Positions 51,738 to 60,051 of a DNA stretch of 64,000 nt are shown piece by piece. The notes beneath the pieces were generated by a model, which saw nothing but the letters and a program-made list of their open reading frames with translations, did no database searches and was not told the DNA's origin. Each line of letters starts with the position of its first letter. Within the stretch, counting starts at the first letter, position 1. This DNA comes from an uncultured Treponema sp. (GTDB lineage Bacteria; Spirochaetota; Spirochaetia; Treponematales; Treponemataceae): the NCBI GenBank assembly GCA_947167345.1, contig CAMVHR010000009.1:1-64000 (forward strand). Direction: 5' to 3'. Both the position numbers and the translations under genes were made by a program.

Positions 51738-52787
51738 ATGCAATATATGACAAAGATTGAATTTTCCAAGTTTTTACGAAAAATTCCAAAGGCAGAACTG
51801 CACCTGCATTTGGAGGCAGTTATCAGTAAAGAAACTATCCGCAGATTCTACCTGCGCAAGAATCCGGGACTTACCGGGGAACAGGTGGAAGGTGAGATAT
51901 CAAAGCTTTTTACCTATTCAGATTTGAATGGTTTTATACAGTCATACCTTTCGGTGCAGGGGCTTTACGAAAGCCCTGCCGATTTTGATCATGTGTTTGA
52001 TGATCTTAGGGACTATCTTTTGCGGAACGGCATTACCTATGCAGAAGTTTTTGCCGCACCTAGCGCATTTATAAAAAACGGGTGGAATTTTTCAGAGCTT
52101 GTAAAGGTCTATCACAGAAATATTCTTAGAATTCAGTCAGAAGCCAATATAAAAGTAAGGCTTTTGGTAGATGTTTCGCGTACGTTTGGCTTTGAAAATG
52201 CGGAAAAGAACCTTCAGCTGCTGCTTGCTAACAGAATTCCGGAAATAATAGGTATTGGACTTGGTGGTTCTGAGCAGAAGGGACCTGCAAGGCTTTTTGG
52301 TGACGTATTTGATAAGGCTCGAAAGAACGGCCTTTTTACAGTAGCCCATGCAGGCGAAGATGTTGATGCCCAGTCCGTATGGGATGCCATGGATATCCTT
52401 CATTCTGCCAGAATAGGACACGGTGTTTCTTCTTTTCAGGATGAAAAACTTATGAAAGTGCTTGCCGAACGTAAGATTCCTCTTGACGTATGTCCTACGA
52501 GTAATGTCTTCACAAAGAAATATGTAAGGACTCTTTCGGAACATCCTGTACGCATGTTCTTTGAAAAGGGAATTGTCGTAACGCTGAACAGTGATGATCC
52601 TCTTTTCTTCGGTGTCGAAGTTTTAGATGAATACTGGAACGCATACTCGCAGATGGGCTTTAGCGAAGAAGACATAAAGCAGGTTGTAAAAAACTCCTTT
52701 ATGGCATCATTCCTTAGCGAGGAGGAAAAGGCTGCTTCACTAAAGTCTGTCGATGTAGCATGGGAAAAAACTAAGCAGGAGACGTGA
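51738..52787 (+). CDS. Adenosine deaminase-family amidohydrolase
   Basis: The 349-residue enzyme is a TIM-barrel purine deaminase. Metal-binding AELHLHLEAV is near residues 19-28, followed by the HAGED motif, the RIGHG loop and NSDDPLFF (catalytic Asp). Classical adenosine deaminases read HLDGS/HLDGA at the first site; here it is HLEAV, so the substrate may be shifted (adenine-type or modified nucleosides). It converts the nucleoside to inosine-type product. The chemoreceptor gene begins five bases after its stop, so the two are probably co-transcribed, which could link purine metabolism with chemotaxis. Confidence 0.85.
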   Translation: MQYMTKIEFSKFLRKIPKAELHLHLEAVISKETIRRFYLRKNPGLTGEQVEGEISKLFTYSDLNGFIQSYLSVQGLYESPADFDHVFDDLRDYLLRNGITYAEVFAAPSAFIKNGWNFSELVKVYHRNILRIQSEANIKVRLLVDVSRTFGFENAEKNLQLLLANRIPEIIGIGLGGSEQKGPARLFGDVFDKARKNGLFTVAHAGEDVDAQSVWDAMDILHSARIGHGVSSFQDEKLMKVLAERKIPLDVCPTSNVFTKKYVRTLSEHPVRMFFEKGIVVTLNSDDPLFFGVEVLDEYWNAYSQMGFSEEDIKQVVKNSFMASFLSEEEKAASLKSVDVAWEKTKQET

Positions 52788-52791
52788 ATAG

Positions 52792-54552
52792 ATGTTTTTT
52801 CAGAGAAATGCAAAAACACATAGCGTAAAAAGTAAAAGGCTTTTTCTTAATATGTTTATGCCTCTTATAGTCATTGCCATTGTAAGTGGTGCTGTTCTAG
52901 CCTTTGTTTCAGAAAGCATTATAAAACGGTACGTTCAGGCTGAAGCACTCCTTTCTATCGAAGAACTTAACAATAAAATCTATTTATATTTTTCACCGGT
53001 ACAGCTGACTGTCAGCAATTTTGCAAAGGCGGCAGAAAAGAACGATGATGAAGATGTTCTTAAAAATACTCTGTATTCGCTTGCAGAAGGAATCGATTTT
53101 TCTAACGGTCTTTACTTTGGTACAAAAATCAGTCGATTCAAAAAAAAAGGAATGTATCTTGACAGTACAGGCTGGGATCCTCCGCGTTCTTGGGAACCGG
53201 CAGAGCGTCCTTGGTTTCAGGGGGCTGAGGCTGACGGAAGGGCAATCCATTTTGAAGAACCTTACGTTGACGAGCAGACAGGAGATTTGTGCGTAACTGT
53301 TGCAAAATCCGTTTATGCAAGTAGTGGCAAGATATTCGGTGTTGTTGCCGTAGACTTGATGATGAATGAAATATCTACAATGGTTAAGGATGTTACGGTT
53401 TCTGAACATGGATCTGTCTATTTGGTTACTTCTGACGGTAAATACTTAACAAATTCTGATTCTGAAAAGATAATGACTGCAAACTATTTTGATGACTCTG
53501 CAATAGTGGAGACTGCGTCATCTTATCTTGACGGAAGAATGAGGGCTTTTGTCTCTAATGGACGATATTATGCCGTGGGTAAAATTGGTGAAACGCCGTG
53601 GTTTGTGGTTGCCGAAGGTCCCATGTCTGACTTCAGCAGGAACTTTTATAATATAATTATTGTGTTTGAAATCTTGATCATCATGATGAGTATAGTTTTT
53701 GCAGTTTTTAATCTGTGGACCATAACCAGACTGCGTAATGCAGACCGCACTACGGGGCAGCAGATTTTTACCGAGATGCAGGGGCTTGTGGCTTCTTCTA
53801 AGGAGAATGCTGCCACTGCTCAAGATCAAAGTGCTGCTGTAAAAGAGATTGTTACTACGATGGAAGATAACACTGCCCTTTCCGAAGACATTTCCAAAAA
53901 GATAAAGGCTGTGTCCAGTGTAGCCGCTAAGACTAATGAAGACGTTTCTGACGGAGTTTTGTATCTTGAAGCTAATGTAAGTAAACTGCACGAAATTGCT
54001 GATGCCAATCAGACTACGATCGGTGGCATTAGGTCTTTGGGGGACAAGATAGAAAACATCTGGGACATTGTAAGCCTTATCAATTCTGTTGCTGATCAGG
54101 CAAAGATTATTGCATTTAATGCTGAGCTTGAAGCAAGCAGTGCTGGTGAGGCAGGAAAGAATTTCCATATAGTAGCTACCGAAATCCGTCGCCTTGCGGA
54201 TGGTATTATTGATGGTACTAAGGAAATAAAAGATCGTATTACGGAAATTCAGCAGAGTTCCGATACTCTTATCCTTGCAAGTGAAAGCGGGACTGAAAAG
54301 ATTCAGGAAGGCGTTGACAATGCAAAGAGTCTTGAAGAGCGTTTTTCCAGCATAAAGAATGCGTCTGAAGTTACTGCGGACAGTGCTGAAAGCATTACTA
54401 CCATAATTCAGCAGCAGGCACTTGCAAGCGAGCAGATTCTTATTACGCTTAAGCAGATTGCGGCAGGTGTTGATAAGTTTAAAGGCGCGACTGAAAGCAT
54501 TTCCCATGCTTCTCAAAAATTGCAGGTAATAGCTGAAGAACTTGGTAATTAG
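52792..54552 (+). CDS. Chemoreceptor 1 (dCache-like, HAMP-less)
   Basis: This 586-residue methyl-accepting chemotaxis protein has transmembrane helices at about 20-42 and 285-310. Between them is a periplasmic double-Cache-like sensor with WDPPRSWEPAERPWFQGA and PYVDEQTGDLCVTVAKSVY. The cytoplasmic hairpin runs from about 315 to the end, with about 130 residues on either side of the tip, leaving no room for a HAMP domain. The tip reads QAKIIAFNAELEASSAGEAGKNFH where most receptors have QTNLLALNAAIEAARAGE. It is the first of four receptors in a row. Confidence 0.9.
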   Translation: MFFQRNAKTHSVKSKRLFLNMFMPLIVIAIVSGAVLAFVSESIIKRYVQAEALLSIEELNNKIYLYFSPVQLTVSNFAKAAEKNDDEDVLKNTLYSLAEGIDFSNGLYFGTKISRFKKKGMYLDSTGWDPPRSWEPAERPWFQGAEADGRAIHFEEPYVDEQTGDLCVTVAKSVYASSGKIFGVVAVDLMMNEISTMVKDVTVSEHGSVYLVTSDGKYLTNSDSEKIMTANYFDDSAIVETASSYLDGRMRAFVSNGRYYAVGKIGETPWFVVAEGPMSDFSRNFYNIIIVFEILIIMMSIVFAVFNLWTITRLRNADRTTGQQIFTEMQGLVASSKENAATAQDQSAAVKEIVTTMEDNTALSEDISKKIKAVSSVAAKTNEDVSDGVLYLEANVSKLHEIADANQTTIGGIRSLGDKIENIWDIVSLINSVADQAKIIAFNAELEASSAGEAGKNFHIVATEIRRLADGIIDGTKEIKDRITEIQQSSDTLILASESGTEKIQEGVDNAKSLEERFSSIKNASEVTADSAESITTIIQQQALASEQILITLKQIAAGVDKFKGATESISHASQKLQVIAEELGN

Positions 54553-54575
54553 TCGAAAAAATGTGAGGCATAAAT

Positions 54576-56357
54576 ATGAACATGTTAAAAAGTAAAAAAG
54601 AGATTGAAAGACTTCCTTTTCAGGCTGTGGCTGTCATTTTTTCTGCCATTCTTGCAATTATGCTTATTGTAAGTGCCGTTTTTATTACAAAAAGGGCAAG
54701 GTCAAATTTTGAAAAGACAACCCACAAAGAGCTTGCACAATTCTGCAAGAATATGAAGCTTCAGTTTGAACGCGGTTTGGATGAGCAGATTGCACTTGCA
54801 ATGCAGATGGCTAAATCGCCTGTCATCATCAAGCATTTTGAAGATCCTTCTGATGACAAATATCAGGATGAGGCATTTGATGAAGTTGAGGCCTATCAGG
54901 ATTCGTTTTTAAGCAAACTGTCATTTTTGATTTGTGATAAAGATCTTCGTTATTATTCAAACAGTAAGTATTTGTATACACTGGACAAGGAGGATCCTTC
55001 TAGTGCTTGGTACATACATGCTATGAACTCAAAAAAGGCGTATGAATTTGACGTTGACTATGATATTGGACTAAAACAGACCTTCATGTGGGTCAACGGC
55101 ATTGTCCGCAATCAGAAAGGCAAGTTTCTTGGACTCATAGGCACAGGTATTCCTATTTCTCAATTTGTAGATTCCCTTTATTTGGATTTGCCTGAAGATT
55201 ATTCAATGTACATTTTTAACTCATCGCTTGAAACAACAGGTTCTACAGATTTGCAGCATCTTGAAAACAAGGTTCCCATTACGGATGTCATTGTGGATTT
55301 TAAAGGACGTGAAGAGGAACTTAAGGCATTAAAAGAAACTTTTATAGATGATGAAAACACCGTATATTCGCTTAAGCCTCTTGAAGAAATTGGCTGGACT
55401 ATTGTTGTTTCAAAGAATTATACAGTTAGTGCCTTTATTGAAGGGGCATTGGTTCCTGCTTCGGTTTGTCTTGTAATACTTGTTTTTATTTTTCTTATAT
55501 TCTTTATCTTTTTTAGAATCCATTTGCTCCAATCTAATGAAAAAAATATTGGAAACTCCATTCTTGAAGAAATGGAGAAACTTGCAGACTCTTCAAAAGA
55601 TACGGCTGCTACAGCTCAGGATCAGAGTGCGGCTGTCAAGGAAATTGTTGCCACAATGGAAGACAATACTTCTTTGTCCGAGAGTATATCTAAGAAGATA
55701 AAAGATGTGTCTGGAGTGGCAAGCAAGACTTGTGAAGATGTGTCAGACGGTGTTTCATACCTGGAGTCTAATGTTAAGCAGCTGCATGAAATTGCTGATG
55801 CCAACAACAGTACGATTGACGGAATAAGGGCATTAGGTGAAAAAATAGAGAATATTTGGGATATTGTCAGTCTTATTAACTCTGTTGCTGATCAGGCAAA
55901 GATCATTGCGTTCAATGCAGAGCTTGAAGCTAGCAGTGCTGGAGACGCCGGAAAAAATTTCCACATAGTTGCAAGTGAAATCCGTCGCCTTGCAGATGGC
56001 ATAATCGACGGCACAAAAGAGATTAAGGCTCGGATAAATGAGATTCAACAAAGTTCAGACAGTCTCATTCTTGCCAGCGAAAGCGGAACTGAAAAAATAA
56101 ATGAAGGTGTTGACAAAGCTCGAACTCTTGAAGAGAGATTTGCAAGCATAAAGAATGCTTCTGAAATGACGGCATCAAGCGCAGGAGACATTACTACGAT
56201 AATACAGCAACAGGCAGAAGCTAGCGAACAGATTCTTATTACGCTAAGGCAAATTGCTTTTGGTGTAGATAAATTTAAAGGTGCTACGGAAAGCATTTCA
56301 AAAACTTCCCAGAAACTTAAGGATATAGCGGAGAATCTTTCAAAAGGAGGGATGTGA
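54576..56357 (+). CDS. Chemoreceptor 2 (dCache-like, HAMP-less)
   Basis: This 593-residue receptor has membrane helices at about 15-36 and 290-315, and a periplasmic sensor with SAWYIHAMNSKKAYEFDVDYDIGLKQTFMWVNGIVR and a GLIGTGIPISQFVDSL stretch, a typical Cache arrangement. The signalling hairpin is nearly identical to receptor 1 and has the same unusual tip. The sensor domain differs strongly from receptor 1, so it probably detects a different ligand. It starts 23 bases after receptor 1 and overlaps receptor 3 by four bases. Confidence 0.9.
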   Translation: MNMLKSKKEIERLPFQAVAVIFSAILAIMLIVSAVFITKRARSNFEKTTHKELAQFCKNMKLQFERGLDEQIALAMQMAKSPVIIKHFEDPSDDKYQDEAFDEVEAYQDSFLSKLSFLICDKDLRYYSNSKYLYTLDKEDPSSAWYIHAMNSKKAYEFDVDYDIGLKQTFMWVNGIVRNQKGKFLGLIGTGIPISQFVDSLYLDLPEDYSMYIFNSSLETTGSTDLQHLENKVPITDVIVDFKGREEELKALKETFIDDENTVYSLKPLEEIGWTIVVSKNYTVSAFIEGALVPASVCLVILVFIFLIFFIFFRIHLLQSNEKNIGNSILEEMEKLADSSKDTAATAQDQSAAVKEIVATMEDNTSLSESISKKIKDVSGVASKTCEDVSDGVSYLESNVKQLHEIADANNSTIDGIRALGEKIENIWDIVSLINSVADQAKIIAFNAELEASSAGDAGKNFHIVASEIRRLADGIIDGTKEIKARINEIQQSSDSLILASESGTEKINEGVDKARTLEERFASIKNASEMTASSAGDITTIIQQQAEASEQILITLRQIAFGVDKFKGATESISKTSQKLKDIAENLSKGGM

Positions 56358-58141
56358 ATTTGATTAATAAAATAAAAAAGATTTTGTTCGGTAAGGCAAG
56401 CTTAATTCCGGCTGTAATGATTTTTAGCTCGGCTCTGATTTTTTTTGTAGTATATAAGGTGATTTTAAATCAGTCGGTTGAAAGAAATTTAATTCAGTTG
56501 CTTCGCGAGGAAGTGAACCAGAAGGGCATTATGATGGAAGATTATCTTCAACCAGAGATTGCCCTTGCAAAAAAACTTGCTACGTCTCCAACTGTCATTC
56601 AGTTTTTTAAGAATCCTAATAGCAAAGAAAACAGAAGACGCGCGATGGCTGAATTCCAGAGTTTCAGCGATGCCTTTACTTCGCACAGGGTTTTTTGGGC
56701 GAATGATAAAGATAAGGAATTCTGGAGTAATATGGAATATTCTTATACCATAGATCCTGACAGTCCTAATGACTATTGGTATGGCATGACCCTTTACAAG
56801 ACAGAAGTTTACAATTTTAACATAAATTTCAATCCTGAGATGGGCATTACTTGCTTGTGGCTTAATGGTGTTGTTCGCGATGAAAGCGGAGTCCCAATCG
56901 GTATGGCAGGAACTGGAATTGAGCTTGATAACTTTATTGCAAAGAGTTATGAGACCATTGAAGACGGACTGAAAATGTATTTCTTTAACAGCGATAAGGA
57001 AATTACGGGAGCAAGAGACAAACAGGTTCTTGTTGACAAGACTCTCATAGATACCATTTATTCCCAGCGTCTGGATTTTGAAAATCTTATGGAAAAGGCT
57101 AGGAATCTTGCACATAATGGCGGTAGCCTTTACAGTTTTAAAATCAGTTCTGCAGAATATGGAGCAATACGCTATCTGCCAAGTTACGGATGGTATCTTT
57201 TTGCAACGGCATCTGTGAGTGTTGGAAAACAGAAAGGTATTGGGTCTCTGTTTATAGGAATGGTTCTTGTGTACCTTGTGTTCTGTGCGTTTGTGATTTT
57301 TATTGCAAAACTCAGGAACATGATGGAAAAAGACCGTGCCGCAAGTTACCGTCTGTTAGACGAAACTCAGAGCCTTGCAGTATTGTCTAAAGAAAATGCG
57401 GAAACTGCACAGAACCAGAACGTTGCTGTAAAAGAAGTTGTTGCGACAATGGAAGACAATACTGCATTGTCTGAAGACATATCAAGGAAAATCAAGGATG
57501 TTGCAAGTGTCGCTTCTAAAACCAGCAATGATGTTGCAAAGGGTGTGTCTTATCTTGATGAAAATGTCCGCCATCTGCACGAGATTGCAGCTGCAAACAA
57601 TGCTACAATCGAAGGAATCAAGTCTTTGGGTGATAAGATAGAAAACATTTGGGATATCGTAAGCCTTATTAATTCCGTTGCAGACCAGGCAAAGATTATT
57701 GCGTTCAATGCAGAGCTTGAAGCCAGTACTGCTGGTGAGGCTGGCAAAAACTTTCATATAGTTGCGAGTGAAATTCGTCGCCTTGCTGACGGAATCATAG
57801 ATGGTACTAAAGAGATAAAAGACAGTATTAGCGAGATTCAGCAGAGTTCGGACACTCTGATACTTACTAGTGAAAGTGGAACTGAAAAGATAAAGACTGG
57901 TGTTGAGAATGCAAAAAATCTCGGCGAAAGGTTTAGCAGCATAAAGAATGCTTCTGAAATAACAGCTGACAGTGCCGTTGACATTACTACGATTATTCAG
58001 CAGCAGGTTCATGCCAGTGAGCAGATTTTGACAACCCTTAGGCAGATAGCTGGAGGCGTAGAAAAATTTACTCAGGCAACGGGAAGCATTTCATCTGCTT
58101 CTGAAAATGTTAAGCGGATTTCAGAAGAGCTTGGAAAATAG
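56354..58141 (+). CDS. Chemoreceptor 3 (dCache-like, HAMP-less)
   Basis: This 595-residue receptor has membrane helices at about 18-38 and 297-320. The sensor is closest to receptor 2 (DYWYGMTLYKTEVYNFNINFNPEMGITCLWLNGVVRDE and GMAGTGIELDNFI), so 2 and 3 are duplicates with diverged ligand pockets. The signalling domain again lacks HAMP and carries the QAKIIAFNAELEAS tip. A GGAGG site precedes the ATG, which overlaps the previous stop. Confidence 0.9.
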   Translation: MNLINKIKKILFGKASLIPAVMIFSSALIFFVVYKVILNQSVERNLIQLLREEVNQKGIMMEDYLQPEIALAKKLATSPTVIQFFKNPNSKENRRRAMAEFQSFSDAFTSHRVFWANDKDKEFWSNMEYSYTIDPDSPNDYWYGMTLYKTEVYNFNINFNPEMGITCLWLNGVVRDESGVPIGMAGTGIELDNFIAKSYETIEDGLKMYFFNSDKEITGARDKQVLVDKTLIDTIYSQRLDFENLMEKARNLAHNGGSLYSFKISSAEYGAIRYLPSYGWYLFATASVSVGKQKGIGSLFIGMVLVYLVFCAFVIFIAKLRNMMEKDRAASYRLLDETQSLAVLSKENAETAQNQNVAVKEVVATMEDNTALSEDISRKIKDVASVASKTSNDVAKGVSYLDENVRHLHEIAAANNATIEGIKSLGDKIENIWDIVSLINSVADQAKIIAFNAELEASTAGEAGKNFHIVASEIRRLADGIIDGTKEIKDSISEIQQSSDTLILTSESGTEKIKTGVENAKNLGERFSSIKNASEITADSAVDITTIIQQQVHASEQILTTLRQIAGGVEKFTQATGSISSASENVKRISEELGK

Positions 58142-58149
58142 GAGGTTTT

Positions 58150-59673
58150 ATGAAAGCGTATTCACGATATCTTGTTACGATATGTACCACAACGTTTATT
58201 GGTGTTTTTTTCTTGCGAATTTACCACTATGGATTTATTTACAGGTTTCCGTCAGAAATTATTTTGGGGTGTGTCCCGACTATATTGATTACGCTCTCGC
58301 TAATAGCAATTTGTTCTTTTGTTCAAAAGCCTATTTTGACAAAGTTTGAAAAAATTATAGATAAGGGAAAAATCAATCAGAAGTCTCTTACTCAAAATGA
58401 CATTGAAGAGTGCATGAAAAGTTACAGGCATTATGACATTGTAATAATTGTAGCACACATAGCAGGATTCCTTGTTGGCGCAGGTTCTACTTCAATCATA
58501 ACATCCATAAAGGGCGTTGCACCTTTTAGTCTGGTAACCTTCATCCTTATAGAGCTTCAGTCTGTTGGCGTTGGTTTTATGTGCTATACCATAAACAATG
58601 TTCTTGTAAAGCGTCTGTACATGACTCAGTGCATGCGAAACATCGGAATTAAGCTTAGTGATAATCTTGCTCGCGTGCAGAATGTTGCCGTCGGAGCGTG
58701 TATTTATGTATCTGCAATGAATATGATTACTATTCCTTACAATCTTCTGATGCACCCTGTTGAAAACGGTTTTGCTCTGTTCCTTAGGTACGGTGTTATC
58801 GGCTTGATTTTTAACTTTATTGCCTGTGCAGCTGTATACACAGTTATTGCAAGGCGCATACAGAATACAGAAAGAAAAGTAAGCAGCAATCTTCTTGCAG
58901 AAACAAAAACCCTTGCGAATGCGACTAAGGAAAATGCTGAAAGCAGTCAGAATCAGAGTGCGGCAGTCAAGGAGATTGTTGCTACTATGCATGATTCAAC
59001 TGAACTTGCCGGAAACATTGGTGAAAAAATCAAGCAGGTTTCAGCTCTTGCAGAAAAGTCTCGCGATGCAGTTCAGGCTGGCAGCGAAGCTTTGCAGAAT
59101 AATGTAAAGGAGCTTTTGGACATTAAAAATACAAACATGCTTACTATAGAGGGTATCAGGGATCTTGGCAAAAAAATTAACGGAATCTGGAACATTGTAA
59201 CCATTATAAATACTGTTGCTGATCAGACTAAAATCATTGCATTTAATGCAGAGCTTGAAGCTAGTACGGCAGGTGAGGCTGGAAAGAATTTCCACATTGT
59301 TGCTACTGAAATCCGTCGCCTGTCTGACAACATCATTGACAGCATTAAGGAAATTAGGGAAATAATAAATGAAATTCAGCGCGCATCCGATTCCCTTATA
59401 TTGGATAGTGAAAAAGGAACCAAGCAGATTGATTCTGGCTGTGAGAGTGCAAAATCTCTCGAAAGTGGCTTTGAAAGCATAATGGCTTCGTCAAAAGCTA
59501 CAGCAGACAGTTCTCGTGAAATAATAGATTATGTAGGACAACTTACGTATTCAAGCGAACAGATTTTCATTACATTGCAGCAGATTGCACATGGAATAGA
59601 AAGCTTTACTAGGAATACGGCTGATATTTCTGCAGCATCAGAGAATGTCAAGGACATTGCAAGTCTGTTGTAA
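58150..59673 (+). CDS. Chemoreceptor 4 with a six-helix membrane sensor
   Basis: This 507-residue receptor differs from its neighbours. The N-terminal part (about 1-245) has six predicted transmembrane helices with short loops and no periplasmic Cache domain, so any stimulus must be sensed in or at the membrane. A cytoplasmic loop (about 75-95) links helices 2 and 3. The signalling hairpin has the same tip (QTKIIAFNAELEASTAGEAGKNFH). It starts nine bases after receptor 3 with AGGAGG. The sensor family is not one I recognise. Confidence 0.88.
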   Translation: MKAYSRYLVTICTTTFIGVFFLRIYHYGFIYRFPSEIILGCVPTILITLSLIAICSFVQKPILTKFEKIIDKGKINQKSLTQNDIEECMKSYRHYDIVIIVAHIAGFLVGAGSTSIITSIKGVAPFSLVTFILIELQSVGVGFMCYTINNVLVKRLYMTQCMRNIGIKLSDNLARVQNVAVGACIYVSAMNMITIPYNLLMHPVENGFALFLRYGVIGLIFNFIACAAVYTVIARRIQNTERKVSSNLLAETKTLANATKENAESSQNQSAAVKEIVATMHDSTELAGNIGEKIKQVSALAEKSRDAVQAGSEALQNNVKELLDIKNTNMLTIEGIRDLGKKINGIWNIVTIINTVADQTKIIAFNAELEASTAGEAGKNFHIVATEIRRLSDNIIDSIKEIREIINEIQRASDSLILDSEKGTKQIDSGCESAKSLESGFESIMASSKATADSSREIIDYVGQLTYSSEQIFITLQQIAHGIESFTRNTADISAASENVKDIASLL

Positions 59674-59697
59674 TTCTTGCAGTAGTAAGAATGAGCA

Positions 59698-59906
59698 TAA
59701 AAAAACCGCCAGCTTGTGGCGGTTTATAGATTGCCAAACTTCATTGTGGAAGGGCAATTAATGAAATGATTTTCCTGCTTTTCATACCGCAGGCGGGGTG
59801 TTAATACTTAACCGACTCCCAAGGAGTCAGGCCTCTTTGTCGGAAACTGCATAACGCCTCCTTATCGTATAGCAGGTGTAAGTCCTCATCTCTTTCCTTG
59901 CTATAC
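59698..59906 (-). ncRNA. Candidate structured non-coding or dual-function RNA
   Basis: On the minus strand a promoter (59912-59939) and a strong terminator (AAACCGCC/GGCGGTTT at 59703-59725 with seven U residues) bound an RNA of about 209 bases. Predicted local hairpins are GUAUAGCA...UGCUAUAC at the 5' end, GACUCC-UUG-GGAGUC, CCUGC...GCAGG and UUGCC-CUUC...GAAG-UUU-GGCAA. It contains several GGA motifs and a 14-codon reading frame with a perfect ribosome site. It is convergent with the chemoreceptor genes and divergent from the Nfn-type genes. I compared it by eye with 6S RNA, tmRNA, RNase P RNA and SRP RNA and saw no match. Confidence 0.7.
59808..59852 (-). CDS. Fourteen-codon reading frame inside the candidate RNA
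   Basis: On the minus strand AAGGAGG (59857-59863) lies four bases before an ATG at 59852 that reads MQFPTKRPDSLGVG and then TAA. The site is a perfect anti-16S match. Much of the coding part overlaps the GACUCC/GGAGUC hairpin, so translation and folding would compete. It may be a small peptide gene, a regulatory leader or chance. Confidence 0.35.
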   Translation of the reverse strand: MQFPTKRPDSLGVG

Positions 59907-59911
59907 TTTAA

Positions 59912-59939
59912 ATATTATCACAGCTTTAAAAAAAAGCAA
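59912..59939 (-). promoter_or_regulatory. Promoter of the candidate RNA
   Basis: Reading the minus strand, TTGCTT (59939-59934) and TAATAT (59917-59912) are 16 bases apart, and a TG one base before the -10 box makes it an extended -10 promoter. The expected start is near 59906. Confidence 0.6.
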
Positions 59940-59969
59940 GAGTTATTTTTAATAAAATCTCATAAATTA

Positions 59970-59998
59970 TTCACTAAACTTCTGCATTATTGTATAAT
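59970..59998 (+). promoter_or_regulatory. Promoter of the Nfn-type operon
   Basis: TTCACT at 59970-59975 and a perfect TATAAT at 59993-59998 are 17 bases apart. The leader to the ATG at 60052 is about 47 bases and contains the 16-base string also seen at 5475-5490. Confidence 0.7.
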
Positions 59999-60051
59999 CA
60001 CTGCATAAATTTGCATTTTTCCTTGTAAACTTTTAGTGTAAGGGTGAATAT

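Noticed and set aside
52993-54516. Long minus-strand reading frames (138 and 332 residues)
   Set aside because: They lie opposite the first chemoreceptor and mirror its codon bias; no ribosome site or protein family supports them.
59698-59906. Known housekeeping RNA (6S, tmRNA, RNase P RNA or SRP RNA)
   Set aside because: The 5' and 3' ends do not pair as in 6S or tmRNA, there is no tRNA-like end, no GAGGAAAGUCC of RNase P and no GGAAGG/AGCA loop of SRP RNA. By-eye comparison only.
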